The notes: generated by a model not told the origin, from the letters alone. Positions 40,931 through 49,755 are shown, counted from the first letter of the stretch. The stretch is 64,000 nucleotides of DNA from Comamonas piscis (GCF_014109725.1 NZ_CP058554.1:1612001-1676000), one strand, 5' to 3'. Made by a program: numbers and translations.

Positions 40931-42274
40931 ATGCGAACCTCATTTTGCAAAACACTGGTCGGCGGCGTAGCAGCCTTGCTGGCCTCCCATTCGGCCTGGG
41001 CCTTGCTGCCCATTGAGCACTGGACACAGGACAGCGGCGCCCAGGTCTGGCTGGTCAACAGCCCCACCATTCCGATGGTGGATGTACAGCTGAACTTTGA
41101 TGCCGGCAGCCGCCGCGACCCTGCCGCGCAAGCCGGTTTGGCCAACGCTGCGGCGCTGATGGCGTCCAAAGGCGTCAAAGCCCAAGCGGGCGCGCCTGCG
41201 CTCGATGAAAACGCCGTGGGCGAGGCCTGGGCGGACCTGGGTGCCAGCTTTGGCGCAAGCGCGAGCAGTGATGCGCTGACCTTCTCCCTGCGCTCTTTGA
41301 CCGATGCCAGCCTGCTGGACCGTGCCGCCGATTTGGCTGCCCGCCAGATCACGCAGCCCAGCTATGACGATGCCGTCTGGCAGCGCGAGCGCGAACGCTG
41401 GAATGCCGCGATCAAGGAGGGAAACACCCGCCCGGCGGTGGTCGCAGGGCGTGCTTTCAACAAGGCGGTATTTGGCAGCCATCCCTACGGGCTGCGCACG
41501 ACGGAAGAAACCCTGGCACAGATCAACCCGGGCCTGATGCAGCAGTACCTGGCCCGCTCGGTCGATGCCTGCCGCGCCAAGGTGACCTTGGTGGGCGCTT
41601 TGGACAAGGCCCAGGCGGATGCCCTCGTCAAGCGCCTGCTGGCCAAGATGCCTGCCACGCCCAAGGCGCAGTGCGCGGCGCCTGCTGAGGTGCCGCCAGT
41701 GCAGCCGCTGGCCAAGGCCGATGAGATCCAGATTGCTTTTGACTCCGCCCAGGCCCAGGTGCTGATGGGGCAGCCCGGTATTCGCCGTGCTGATCCGGAT
41801 TTTCTGGCGGTGCTGGTGGGCAACCAGATTTTGGGTGGCGGCGGCTTTGCTTCGCGCCTGATGGAAGAGGTGCGCGAGAAGCGCGGCCTGGTCTATGGCG
41901 TGTATTCCGCCTTCAACCCCGGCCTGGATGCAGGCGCCTTCCAGATCGGCCTGCAAACCCGGCCTGACCAGGCGGCCGAGGCGCTCAAGGTGACCCGCGA
42001 GGTGCTGAGCGATTTCATCGCCAAAGGCCCCAGCGACAAAGAACTGCGCGATGCCAAGGACAACCTGATCGGCGGCTTTGCGCTGCGCGTGGACAGCAAT
42101 GCCAAGCTGCTGGGCAATGTGACCAATATTGCCTGGAACGGCCTGCCGCTGGACTACCTGGACCACTGGACGGACCGGGTGGAGGCGCTCAGCGCGGACG
42201 ATGTGCGCAAGGCCATGGCGCGCATGGTGCAGCCGGACAAACAAGTGACCGTAGTGTTGGGAGCAAAACCATAA
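40931..42274 (+). CDS. M16 family peptidase-like protein lacking the zinc motif
   Basis: A 447-residue pitrilysin-family protein with signal peptide MRTSFCKTLVGGVAALLASHSAWA. At the position of HxxEH it reads LANAAALMAS, so it cannot bind zinc; it retains the C-terminal signature LGGGGFASRLMEEVREKRGLVYGVYSAF. This pattern is the non-catalytic subunit of an M16 heterodimer. It follows the active subunit by 103 bases, and its stop overlaps the rsmD start (ATAATGG). Confidence 0.92.
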   Translation: MRTSFCKTLVGGVAALLASHSAWALLPIEHWTQDSGAQVWLVNSPTIPMVDVQLNFDAGSRRDPAAQAGLANAAALMASKGVKAQAGAPALDENAVGEAWADLGASFGASASSDALTFSLRSLTDASLLDRAADLAARQITQPSYDDAVWQRERERWNAAIKEGNTRPAVVAGRAFNKAVFGSHPYGLRTTEETLAQINPGLMQQYLARSVDACRAKVTLVGALDKAQADALVKRLLAKMPATPKAQCAAPAEVPPVQPLAKADEIQIAFDSAQAQVLMGQPGIRRADPDFLAVLVGNQILGGGGFASRLMEEVREKRGLVYGVYSAFNPGLDAGAFQIGLQTRPDQAAEALKVTREVLSDFIAKGPSDKELRDAKDNLIGGFALRVDSNAKLLGNVTNIAWNGLPLDYLDHWTDRVEALSADDVRKAMARMVQPDKQVTVVLGAKP

Positions 42275-42987
42275 TGGGACGCAGTGCCATCAAAAGTGAA
42301 ACAGCGCTGCGTGCGCTGGTGCAAAAAGCCGCAGCCGCTGCCGAGGCAGTGCCCGATGCAGCGACCGCCCGCAAGCGAGGCAATACTGGTAATACCAGCA
42401 ATGCTGCCCGCGTGGCGGCATCGGCTGCCGGAGAGATCCGCATCATTGGCGGCCAGTGGCGCCGCACCAAGCTGGCGGTGCTGACCCGCCCCGACCTGCG
42501 GCCGACGCCAGACCGCGTGCGCGAGACCTTGTTCAACTGGCTGGGCCAGGACCTGGCCGGTTGGCGCTGCCTCGATGCCTTTGCCGGCACCGGCGTGCTG
42601 GGGCTGGAGGCGGCATCGCGCAACGCCACCCAGGTGCGCATGGTCGAGTCGGACGTGCAGCTGGCCGCGCAGATCAAGCAGCTGGCGCAGAAGCTGGGTG
42701 CCACCCAGGTGGAAGTGAGCCGGGGCGATGCGCTGGCGGCATTGCAGGCCTACCCTGCGCACTGGGACCTGATCTTTATCGACCCGCCGTTCTCCGGACA
42801 GTTGTTTGCGCCGGCGCTCAAAGCCGCACAGGCCGCGGTGACCGCGCAGGGCTTTATCTACCTGGAGGCGCCCGAGGCCTGGAGCGAAGAGGCGCTGGCC
42901 GAGCTGGGCCTGGTGAGCTACCGCTACCTGAAAGCGGGTGCCGTGCATGCGCATCTGCTGAAGAAGGCGGCGCCCGTAGAAGGCTGA
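42274..42987 (+). CDS. rsmD: 16S rRNA (guanine(966)-N2)-methyltransferase RsmD
   Basis: A 237-residue SAM-dependent rRNA methyltransferase. After a 55-residue basic, Ala-rich N-terminal extension come the family motifs EIRIIGGQWRRTKL, RPTPDRVRETLFNWL, CLDAFAGTGVLGLEAASR (SAM site) and the catalytic DPPF in LIFIDPPFSG. It modifies the 30S subunit. Its ATG overlaps the end of the M16-like gene, and coaD follows 104 bases later, the common rsmD-coaD order. Confidence 0.95.
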   Translation: MGRSAIKSETALRALVQKAAAAAEAVPDAATARKRGNTGNTSNAARVAASAAGEIRIIGGQWRRTKLAVLTRPDLRPTPDRVRETLFNWLGQDLAGWRCLDAFAGTGVLGLEAASRNATQVRMVESDVQLAAQIKQLAQKLGATQVEVSRGDALAALQAYPAHWDLIFIDPPFSGQLFAPALKAAQAAVTAQGFIYLEAPEAWSEEALAELGLVSYRYLKAGAVHAHLLKKAAPVEG

Positions 42988-43091
42988 ACGGGAATGCCTG
43001 GGGGCTGGCGGTCCGCTGCCAGAAATGGTTTATGCTGCGCTGCAATGCGCCAAGCGGCTGGCGCAGCGAAGACGCTACGCAGGAGACATAC

Positions 43092-43589
43092 ATGACACTG
43101 GCCATCTACCCAGGCACCTTTGACCCCATGACCCTGGGCCACGAAGACGTGGTGCGCAGGGCCTACCAGCTGTTTGGCAACGTGATTGTGGCGGTGGCCG
43201 AGGGCCACCACAAAAAGACCATGTTCACGCTCAAGGAACGCATGGACATGGCACGTGAAGCCGTCAAGCACTATCCCAGCGTGCGGGTGGAGAGCTACTC
43301 CGGCCTGCTGCGTGATTTTGTCGTCGCACAGGGCGGCAATGCGATTGTGCGCGGCCTGCGCGCGGTCACCGACTTTGACTATGAGTTCCAGCTCGCCGGC
43401 ATGAACCGCTCGCTGATGCCCGATGTGGAAGCGGTGTTCCTGACCCCCAGCACCCGCTACCAGTTCATCAGCAGCACCTTTGTGCGCGAGATTGCGATGC
43501 TGAGCGGCGAGGTCGACAAGTTTGTATCGCCCTACGTAGCGCAAGAATTGCAGCGCAAGGTGGTGGAGCGCAAAGCCCAGGAAAGCTGA
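43092..43589 (+). CDS. coaD: Phosphopantetheine adenylyltransferase
   Basis: A 165-residue CoaD catalysing the penultimate step of coenzyme A synthesis (4'-phosphopantetheine + ATP to dephospho-CoA). Nucleotidyltransferase motif YPGTFDPMTLGHEDVV with the TxxH pair, the KKTMFTLKERMDM region, GLRAVTDFDYEFQLAGMNR, and the ISSTFVREIA motif are intact. AGGAGAC precedes the ATG. The length is the family standard. Confidence 0.98.
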   Translation: MTLAIYPGTFDPMTLGHEDVVRRAYQLFGNVIVAVAEGHHKKTMFTLKERMDMAREAVKHYPSVRVESYSGLLRDFVVAQGGNAIVRGLRAVTDFDYEFQLAGMNRSLMPDVEAVFLTPSTRYQFISSTFVREIAMLSGEVDKFVSPYVAQELQRKVVERKAQES

Positions 43590-43607
43590 GGCTCCATGGC
43601 GCGCCGC

Positions 43608-44756
43608 CTAGGCCAGGCGGGCGCCGGTGCCCGCTGGCGACAGCACCGTTGCCGGGTGGCTGTCCACATCATGGGGGCGCCGCACGATGTCATGCACATA
43701 GCGCAGTTTTTGCAAGGCCCCAGCCGATAGCGCAAAGGGGTAGGCATCTTGCTGCCCCAGGCTGCGGTTGAGGCTGTTGAGCAGCAAGGTCACCGGCACC
43801 CACTGGGCGACCATGTGTTCAAAGCTGGGTGGCGGCTGGATGAAGGGGTCGCCAATCCGTACGGAGGCCGCCTCGGCGCTGCCGGTCATCGTCAGGCCCG
43901 TGTGGTAGCTGGCAGCCGTCTCCAGCATATCCACCATGTGCAGGTAATGGGCCCAGGATTCGGCCCAGTCCTCCCAGGGATGGGCGCTGGCATAGGCGCT
44001 AACATGCTGCGCACTCCACTCGGTGTAGCCCGGTGGGTTGGCGTAGTAGACCTGCAGGGCATCAGGGTAGCTTTGGCGCTCATCGCCGAAGAGCTGGCGA
44101 AAGCTGTCGAGCTCGCCGCCATCACGCACCAGCTTGTCCCAGAAGAAATGGCCTGACTCATGGCGCAGATGTCCCAGCAAGGTGCGGTAAGGCTCATGCA
44201 GTGCCACGCGGCGGCGCACGCGCTCGTCGTCATCGGCTTCGGCGATATTGATGGTGATGAGACCGTTGGAATGCCCGGTCACCACGTGCTGATCGGGTAC
44301 ATCGGCCAGAAACTGGTAATGCGGGGTCCAGTCGGGCCGGTCAGGGTGCAGGCCCAGACGGGCAAAGGTGTAGTAGAGCCGCCGTTTCGCGCTTTCCAGC
44401 TTCTGCCAGCGCAGCATATTGCCCATGACGGAGAGGTCGGGCACCACCAGGGTCTGGCGGCAGGCGCTGCACAGGCTGTAGGGCTCATGCGCAGGTATCG
44501 CAAAGTTGCAGGCCTGGTACTGGTCGCGGTTGGCGCACATGCGGTAGTGCGGAGCGTTGGGCGCACTATGGGCGGTAACCCGCTGCCACGCTGCGGGCTG
44601 CATGTTGGGAGCCGAGGGAGTGTGAACGTCCAGGGTCCGCATCGCACCTACCTCTGCGCAATCGGGCAGGTACGCCAAGGTGGCGCCACAGTTCACACAG
44701 TGCACGCTCTCAAAAAAAACCAGGTGACCACATTGGTCGCAATGAAACAGGCGCAT
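43608..44756 (-). CDS. Zinc-ribbon putative metallopeptidase
   Basis: A 382-residue protein with an N-terminal zinc ribbon (C6, C9, C20, C23), a second cysteine set (C74, C83, C96, C99), and a metallopeptidase-like domain with HESGH at residues 199-203 in LRHESGHFFWDKL. A downstream acidic/His context (WEDWAESWAHYLHMVDML) probably gives the third ligand. It matches the group of putative zinc-binding metallopeptidases common in Burkholderiales, none biochemically well defined to my knowledge. No signal peptide is seen, so it is probably cytoplasmic. It converges with coaD. Confidence 0.85.
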   Translation of the reverse strand: MRLFHCDQCGHLVFFESVHCVNCGATLAYLPDCAEVGAMRTLDVHTPSAPNMQPAAWQRVTAHSAPNAPHYRMCANRDQYQACNFAIPAHEPYSLCSACRQTLVVPDLSVMGNMLRWQKLESAKRRLYYTFARLGLHPDRPDWTPHYQFLADVPDQHVVTGHSNGLITINIAEADDDERVRRRVALHEPYRTLLGHLRHESGHFFWDKLVRDGGELDSFRQLFGDERQSYPDALQVYYANPPGYTEWSAQHVSAYASAHPWEDWAESWAHYLHMVDMLETAASYHTGLTMTGSAEAASVRIGDPFIQPPPSFEHMVAQWVPVTLLLNSLNRSLGQQDAYPFALSAGALQKLRYVHDIVRRPHDVDSHPATVLSPAGTGARLA

Positions 44757-44830
44757 CGGACAAGCTTACCTCATCGACAAGGGATTGGCCATGTTTCGCC
44801 CCATACCGGGCCAGAGCCGCACGCCGGAAA

Positions 44831-44866
44831 CAAAAAATGCCAGCTGGCTCGCACCAGCTGGCATTT
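44831..44866 (-). terminator. Strong intrinsic terminator of the BON lipoprotein gene
   Basis: Perfect 13-bp inverted repeat AAATGCCAGCTGG (44835-44847) and CCAGCTGGCATTT (44854-44866), six-base loop. On the minus strand the stem runs directly into a uridine tract (complement of 44832-44837). Confidence 0.92.
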
Positions 44867-44890
44867 CGGCAAGGGCCGATCGGTTCAGGC

Positions 44891-45211
44891 TTACTGCTTG
44901 ACGATCAGGCTGTTGCGCACTTCGGTCACGCCCTTGACGCCGCGAGCGAGTTGACCAGCACGGTCCTTTTCCATTTGCGACTTGGCAAAACCGGACAACT
45001 GAACAATGCCGCCGTCCATGGTCTTCACGTTGATCGAGCTGGCCGAGGTTTCCTTGTCTTCAGCCAGCTTGGCCTTGACAGCGGTGGTCACAGCCGAGCC
45101 GTCGATGTATTCACCCACGGTTTCTTGCTTGCGTGCCACGGAGCAGCCGGTGGCCATCACGAGGGTTGCGCCAGCGAATGCAGCGATAGCAATAGTACGG
45201 GAGAGTTTCAT
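44891..45211 (-). CDS. BON-domain lipoprotein
   Basis: A 106-residue envelope lipoprotein. The signal peptide ends in a lipobox (MATGC), and one BON domain follows: VGEYIDGSAVTTAVKAKLAEDKETSASSINVKTMDGGIVQLSGFAKS with the conserved central glycine, then GVKGVTEVRNSLIV. It resembles OsmY/DolP-type proteins that bind anionic phospholipids and respond to osmotic or envelope stress. It has its own strong terminator, and the two neighbouring genes on this strand also encode small stress-type membrane proteins. Confidence 0.92.
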   Translation of the reverse strand: MKLSRTIAIAAFAGATLVMATGCSVARKQETVGEYIDGSAVTTAVKAKLAEDKETSASSINVKTMDGGIVQLSGFAKSQMEKDRAGQLARGVKGVTEVRNSLIVKQ

Positions 45212-45304
45212 TTTTGTTTCCTCGCAAAGTGTTGTTGGGGTGCTTGAAAATCGATCGGCATCTGCACCGCACTTATCCGTTATATGCCGATAGATACTTA
45301 AAAA

Positions 45305-45691
45305 TCAGTCGCGACGGCGGGTTGCCATGATGACCAGGGTTGCCAGTGCGGCACCTGCGGCCATGGCGATGGCCATCGACTTGCCTGGTTGGTCAGAGAC
45401 GTACTCATTGGCACGCTCTTGCGCACGGTAGAACTGCTCACGGGCTCGGTGCGACGAATCTGCCGCGATTCCGATGCCGCGCTCGGCCCAGTCCTGGGCG
45501 CGAGAGGCGATGTGGTCGATGGAGTGGTTCTTTTCATGGCCGTATTCATCGATGGCACGCTCTGCCTTTTGGGCTGCAGACTTCACCGCACGGCGGGTCT
45601 GGCTCACTGCCTTGTCTGCACCTTCGAGCACGTCGTTGGCGGTCTCTTCGACTTTGTCCACAGCGTCCTTGGCAATTTTTTCGGTATCCAT
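45305..45691 (-). CDS. YqjD/ElaB (DUF883)-like membrane-anchored protein
   Basis: A 128-residue protein with a long charged, amphipathic helix (residues 1-95, KIAKDAVDKVEETANDVLEGADKAV, QTRRAVKSAAQKAERAIDEYG) and a C-terminal membrane anchor (KSMAIAMAAGAALATLVIMATRRRD). This is the layout of YqjD/ElaB proteins, which tether ribosomes to the membrane in stationary phase in E. coli. The ATG at 45691 has AGAGG upstream; nine extra residues would be added by a start at 45718. It is flanked by the BON and DUF1328 genes. Confidence 0.85.
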   Translation of the reverse strand: MDTEKIAKDAVDKVEETANDVLEGADKAVSQTRRAVKSAAQKAERAIDEYGHEKNHSIDHIASRAQDWAERGIGIAADSSHRAREQFYRAQERANEYVSDQPGKSMAIAMAAGAALATLVIMATRRRD

Positions 45692-45803
45692 GAAATAGCC
45701 TCTTTCTATGATGTTCAATGAAGATCTTGCAGTGTACGTTGACCTGCACCTGCGCTTTAAATGTAGCCTTTGGTGCGCACAGGTTCAAGCGATGGCAGGG
45801 TGG

Positions 45804-45965
45804 CTACTTTTTCAGTAGACCCATCAGGAACGATGCCACGGCCAGCACGATAAAAATCACAAACAAAATTTTGGCAATACCGACAGCGCTGGCCGCAATA
45901 CCGCCAAAGCCGAAGACGGCTGCGATCAGTGCAATGACCAGGAAGACAACTGCGTAATGCAGCAT
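45804..45965 (-). CDS. DUF1328 small membrane protein, 53 aa
   Basis: A 53-residue protein with two membrane helices (YAVVFLVIALIAAVFGFGGIAASAVGIAKILFVIFIVLAVASFLMGLL). It matches the DUF1328/YtjA family: start MLHYAVVFLVIALIAAVFGFGG and a lysine-terminated tail (LKK). Members are often stress-induced. A GAGGAGAAAA ribosome site lies just before the ATG. The function is unknown. Confidence 0.92.
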   Translation of the reverse strand: MLHYAVVFLVIALIAAVFGFGGIAASAVGIAKILFVIFIVLAVASFLMGLLKK

Positions 45966-46213
45966 ATTTTTCTCCTCATGTTGTTTGCTGTGCAAGAAGG
46001 TGCGAGCAATGACTGCATTCTGGATGCTGCCTGCATGCAGGCTTGCCAGTAGGTGCGAAGAAGCGATGTAGGACGGTTCCCGCGATGTGGGGATCGGGCG
46101 CGGGCGGGGGGCTGTTGGGCATGCGCGTAACCAAGCGCAGCACCGGCCGTTGGGCGCGGTGCTGCGGATGCTTGGTCGGATGGATGAGGGCAGGCCGGAC
46201 GCCGCCTGCACGC

Positions 46214-47551
46214 TCAGTTTTGTGGCAGGTTGGCCGAGATGGTGGTGCCTTGCTGTGGTGCAGAGGCGATGTGCAGCCGGCCGCCGCTGGCCTCGATGCG
46301 GTGGCGCATGCCGGCCAGGCCGTGCGAATTGGGATGCGCTTGGCTGGGGTCGAAACCGATGCCATCGTCGCGCACCTGCACGAACACATGCTTGGGATGG
46401 CTTTGCAGACTGATGAGCACATGGCCCGCCTGCGCGTATTTGCCGATGTTGGTGAGCGACTCCTGGATCAGGCGGTAGATGCTCAGCTGCATGGCTTCGG
46501 GCACATTGATCTGCTCAAGGCTCAACTCGACGGCCACATTGCTGCTCTCGGAGAACTCCTTGGCCAGGATCTCCAGCGAGGCCGTCAAGCCCAGGTTGGA
46601 CAGCGACGAGGGCCGCAGGTTTTCAATGATGCTGCGCTTGAGGGCGATACCGCTGTTGAGGGTTTCGATCAGGTGCTTGATGCGCTCTTGCACATCGGGT
46701 GCGGTCATGTCGATCTTGGACTTGAGGCGCGCCACATCGAGCTTGGCCGTGGTGAGCAAGGCGCCCAGCTCATCGTGCAGCTCGCGCGCCAGGTGGGCAC
46801 GCTCGTCCTCACGCACCTGCTGCAAGTGGGTGGCCAGCTCGCCCAGGGTGGCGGTGCGCTGGCGCACTTGTTTTTCCAGCTGGTCCCGCTCGTCCTCCAG
46901 CATGCGCTGCTCGCGCAGCATCAGGCCGGTGAGGCGGTTGGACTGGCGCAGGTAAAGGTAGAACGCCAGCAGGCCCACGATGCTGACCATCGCGATGCCC
47001 AGGCGTGCGAGGGTCAGCGATTTGAGAATCTCGGCCTCGTTGTGCATGCGCCTCTCATTGCTGTGGATCACCAGCTCATTGCTGAGCTTGCGCATGCTCT
47101 CCATCGTGGCTTTGGCTTCCGGGCTTTTGACCAGAAAGCGCCAGGCCTCTTCCAGGCCCTCGCGCCGCAGCGCAATGCTGGTGTCCATCTGGCTGAGGCG
47201 CTTGGCCACTTCGCGGCCGAGCATCGATGAGGTCTGCAGATCTTCCGGAAACACGCTGTAGATGGCGCGGAGCTCATCGACGGCATTGTTGGCATTGGTG
47301 CAGGCCTGCTGGTAGTCGGCCAGGTTGCTGTCTTCGCCGCTGAGCAGGTAGCCGCGTGCGTGGGTTTCTGCATCCACCAGCTGCTGCATCAGCTTGTCCA
47401 GGGTGGTGCGGGTCTGGTAGGTGACCGTGAGGTTCTGCAGCGAATCGTGCGAGCGGTAGTAACCAGCTTCGTTGATGCCAATCAGCACGGCAGCGGCCAA
47501 AAAGGCGGCTGGCAAACTGATGGCCCATTTGCGCAAGCGAGACCAACGCAT
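46214..47551 (-). CDS. NarL-type sensor histidine kinase with periplasmic CHASE3-like domain
   Basis: A 445-residue membrane sensor kinase. TM1 (SLPAAFLAAAVLIGI), a periplasmic helical CHASE3-like domain (about 30-180; DAETHARGYLLSGEDSNLADYQ), TM2 (about 184-202), a coiled coil, and a HisKA_3 dimerisation domain with the phosphorylated histidine H259 in HLARELHDELGALL. A HATPase domain follows (LIQESLTNIGKYAQ, DDGIGFD, HGLAGMRHRIEA, GTTISANLP). The ATG at 47551 has AAGGAAG upstream; longer frames run into the promoter. It is divergent from its probable partner regulator 47661-48293. The signal is unknown. Confidence 0.92.
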   Translation of the reverse strand: MRWSRLRKWAISLPAAFLAAAVLIGINEAGYYRSHDSLQNLTVTYQTRTTLDKLMQQLVDAETHARGYLLSGEDSNLADYQQACTNANNAVDELRAIYSVFPEDLQTSSMLGREVAKRLSQMDTSIALRREGLEEAWRFLVKSPEAKATMESMRKLSNELVIHSNERRMHNEAEILKSLTLARLGIAMVSIVGLLAFYLYLRQSNRLTGLMLREQRMLEDERDQLEKQVRQRTATLGELATHLQQVREDERAHLARELHDELGALLTTAKLDVARLKSKIDMTAPDVQERIKHLIETLNSGIALKRSIIENLRPSSLSNLGLTASLEILAKEFSESSNVAVELSLEQINVPEAMQLSIYRLIQESLTNIGKYAQAGHVLISLQSHPKHVFVQVRDDGIGFDPSQAHPNSHGLAGMRHRIEASGGRLHIASAPQQGTTISANLPQN

Positions 47552-47660
47552 GGAGCTTCCTTTTTTGATGGTTTTTGGTTTATGCGAGTGATAATAGTGC
47601 AAACTTTGGGCGGCGCCTGCGTGTGGCAGGTGCTGCAGTCTGCGCTGCATGAGGGGATAT

Positions 47661-48293
47661 ATGATTAAAGTTGGTATCGTCGATGACCACGCGATTGTGC
47701 GCTCGGGCCTCAAGCAATTTCTGGCCGAACATGTCGACCTGCGGGTGGTCGGGGAGGCGGCCAATGGCCGTGAAGCCATCGACCTGGTGCGCAAGGAAGA
47801 GATCGATGTGCTGATCATGGACCTGTCCATGCCGGGTCAAAGCGGGATCGATGCGCTGGCCATGCTGCGTGCCAAGGCGCCGGATATGGGTATATTGATC
47901 CTGAGCGGCTACCCCGAAGCGCATTACGCGATCAACCTGATCCGGCAAGGCGCCAGTGGCTACCTGAACAAGGAATGCGACCCCTCCGAGATCGTGGAGG
48001 CGCTGCGCACCATTTCGCTGGGCAAGCGTTACCTGACGCCAGCGGTCGCCGATCTGCTGGCGCAGCAGCTGCACCGCAAGGAAGACGCTCCGCCGCATGA
48101 GCAGCTGTCCGAACGCGAATTTCAGGTGTTTTTGAAGCTGGCCAAGGGCGAGACGGCAGGCAATATCGCCGACCAGCTGTCCTTGAGCGTCAAGACCGTG
48201 AGCACCTACCGCACGCGCTTGATGGAGAAAATGGGCCTGGCATCGAACAGCGACCTGACCTATTACGCGCTGAAAAACGGCTTGATTGATTGA
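47661..48293 (+). CDS. NarL/FixJ family response regulator
   Basis: A 210-residue two-domain regulator. Receiver: acidic pair D8-D9, phosphoacceptor D54 in VLIMDLSMPGQSG, switch threonine/serine in LILSGY and lysine in YLNKECD. Output: LuxR-type helix-turn-helix, LSEREFQVFLKLAKGETAGNIADQLSLSVKTVSTYRTRLMEKMG. GAGGGGATAT precedes the ATG at 47661. The kinase at 46214-47551 is the natural partner, with divergent promoters in the 109 bases between them. A perfect terminator follows. Confidence 0.95.
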   Translation: MIKVGIVDDHAIVRSGLKQFLAEHVDLRVVGEAANGREAIDLVRKEEIDVLIMDLSMPGQSGIDALAMLRAKAPDMGILILSGYPEAHYAINLIRQGASGYLNKECDPSEIVEALRTISLGKRYLTPAVADLLAQQLHRKEDAPPHEQLSEREFQVFLKLAKGETAGNIADQLSLSVKTVSTYRTRLMEKMGLASNSDLTYYALKNGLID

Positions 48294-48314
48294 GCGCATA
48301 TGCCTTTGCAAAAC

Positions 48315-48341
48315 AAGCGGCCTACCGGGGCCGCTTTTTTG
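48315..48341 (+). terminator. Intrinsic terminator of the NarL-type regulator
   Basis: Perfect 8-bp stem AAGCGGCC (48315-48322) and GGCCGCTT (48329-48336), six-base loop, followed by a T run on the plus strand. It lies 22 bases after the regulator stop. Confidence 0.9.
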
Positions 48342-48370
48342 TACCTGCCTGCAGGGCAACATGGTGGCGC

Positions 48371-48757
48371 TCACTGCAGCTGCGATGTGCGCTCCACACA
48401 GTAGTCAATCAGCGCATCAATGTCTTCGGACTTGTCAAACACCCGATTGGCGCCTAACTGTGCGCAGCGCTCGCGCATGCTGGGCGTGGCGTAGTTGCTG
48501 AGGATCACCAAGTGCTGGTGGGGCGCTCGCTCCTGCAGTTTTTCCAGCACTCCTAAGCCACTGCCTTCGAGCAGGAAAATATCGACCACGGCCAAATCCC
48601 AGTCGGTCGACGGATTGCTGAGCCAGGTAGCGGCGTCAGTTTCGGTGCTGGCATGCCCCACGGTCTCCACCTGTGCCAAATCTTCCAATGTGGCTATCAG
48701 GTTGTCGCGGATGGTCTTATTGTCTTCTACCAGATAGGTTTTCAAACGGCGATGCAT
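48371..48757 (-). CDS. Stand-alone response-regulator receiver domain
   Basis: A 128-residue protein that is a single receiver domain: acidic pair E11-D12, phosphoacceptor D59 in LAVVDIFLLEGSG, switch serine in LVILSNYAT, lysine in VFDKSEDIDALI. No output domain is attached. It converges with the NarL-type regulator, and its partner kinase is not obvious; it might act as a phosphate sink or a diffusible signal for the nearby kinase. The phosphoacceptor is followed by IFLLEGSG instead of the usual xMPxxxG. Confidence 0.9.
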   Translation of the reverse strand: MHRRLKTYLVEDNKTIRDNLIATLEDLAQVETVGHASTETDAATWLSNPSTDWDLAVVDIFLLEGSGLGVLEKLQERAPHQHLVILSNYATPSMRERCAQLGANRVFDKSEDIDALIDYCVERTSQLQ

Positions 48758-48895
48758 ATACGTCTACACGGGTGTGTCTTACCGTAACAATCATAGCAAC
48801 AAGCCGAGCGCAAGCCATCGGTCTGAAAGGATGGCGTAAGTAGGACAAAGCCTTGTAGGTTTTATTTAAATCTATAAATTTATATAAATAATGAA

Positions 48896-49666
48896 CTACA
48901 AGGCGGCATTGGCGGCATGCGTTTGGCCGCAGACCGGGCAAGCGGGGTTGCGGTTGATCCGCATCGTGCTCCACTCCATGTCCTTGAGCTCCAGCATCAT
49001 CAACCGACCGTCGAGGCTGTGGCCAATGCCGGCGATGAGCTTGAGCGCTTCGGCCGCCTGCATGGTGCCGATGATGCCTACCAGTGGCGCGAACACGCCC
49101 ATCGTGGAGCAGCTGGCTTCCTCGAACTGCTCGTCGGGTGAGAACAGGCAGGCGTAGCAGGCAGCACCATCTCGGCGCCTGTCAAACACGCTGATCTGGC
49201 CATCGAAACGGATGGCTGCACCGCTCACCAAAGGCTTGCGCTGCGCCACGCAGGCGGCATTGATGGCCTGGCGCGTGCGGTAGTTGTCGGTGCAGTCCAG
49301 CACCACGGTGGCGTCGGCCACCAGGGCCTGCAGGCGCTGTTCATCCACCCGCTCCTGCACGGTGCTGAGCTGGACATGCGGGTTGATGGCGAGCAGGCTG
49401 GCTGCGCAGGAGCTCACCTTGGGCTGTCCGACGCGTTCGGTGGTATGGGCAATCTGGCGCTGCAAATTGGTCAGGTCCACCGTGTCGTCATCGACCAGGC
49501 TGATGCGGCCTACGCCGGCGGATGCCAGGTACATCGCCGCCGGGCTGCCCAGGCCGCCAGCGCCAATCACCACCGCATGGGCAGCGAGGATGGCCTCCTG
49601 GCCTTCGATGCCGATCTCGTCCAGAAAGATATGGCGGGAGTAGCGCAGTAGTTGCTCGTCGTTCAT
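48896..49666 (-). CDS. moeB: MoeB/ThiF/HesA family adenylyltransferase
   Basis: A 256-residue E1-like enzyme that adenylates the C-terminus of a ubiquitin-fold sulfur carrier (MoaD or ThiS). Nucleotide motif IGAGGLGSPAAMYLASAGVG (about 34-53), the DDDTVDLTNLQRQ loop, the structural zinc cysteines C170, C173, C243 and C246, and C186 in EASCSTMGV are present. There is no C-terminal rhodanese domain. The MoeB and ThiF functions are hard to separate, and no molybdopterin or thiamin gene is close. The ATG at 49666 gives the family start MNDEQLLRYSRHI. Confidence 0.88.
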   Translation of the reverse strand: MNDEQLLRYSRHIFLDEIGIEGQEAILAAHAVVIGAGGLGSPAAMYLASAGVGRISLVDDDTVDLTNLQRQIAHTTERVGQPKVSSCAASLLAINPHVQLSTVQERVDEQRLQALVADATVVLDCTDNYRTRQAINAACVAQRKPLVSGAAIRFDGQISVFDRRRDGAACYACLFSPDEQFEEASCSTMGVFAPLVGIIGTMQAAEALKLIAGIGHSLDGRLMMLELKDMEWSTMRINRNPACPVCGQTHAANAAL

Positions 49667-49680
49667 GGGCCTATTGTCGG

Positions 49681-49719
49681 AAAAAACAAAGGCCGCAGCA
49701 GGAACTCTGCTTGCGGCCT
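49681..49719 (-). terminator. Intrinsic terminator of ctpA
   Basis: An inverted repeat AGGCCGCA-GCAG (49690-49701) and CTGC-T-TGCGGCCT (49707-49719) with a single bulged base forms a 12-bp stem. On the minus strand it runs into a uridine tract (complement of the A run at 49681-49686). Confidence 0.85.
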
Positions 49720-49755
49720 CTGGATGCAGCCTCAAAAAGGCTGGGTGATGGGGCT

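Noticed and set aside
39439..41352. 637-codon open frame opposite the M16 peptidase genes
   Set aside because: No domain pattern and composition typical of antisense frames; it spans two real genes and the gap between them.
45254..45291. ATCGGCAT and ATGCCGAT inverted repeat upstream of the BON gene
   Set aside because: Eight-base arms separated by 22 bases with no further support; could be chance or a weak operator, so not annotated.
46029..46042. 14-bp palindrome GCCTGCATGCAGGC
   Set aside because: Perfect but isolated; no loop for a hairpin, no nearby partner site and no link to a known regulator.
48335..48360. TTTTGTAC plus CTGCCTGC resembling the centre of the 9076-9195 element
   Set aside because: Only a short partial match, and the T run belongs to the terminator; no terminal repeats are present.
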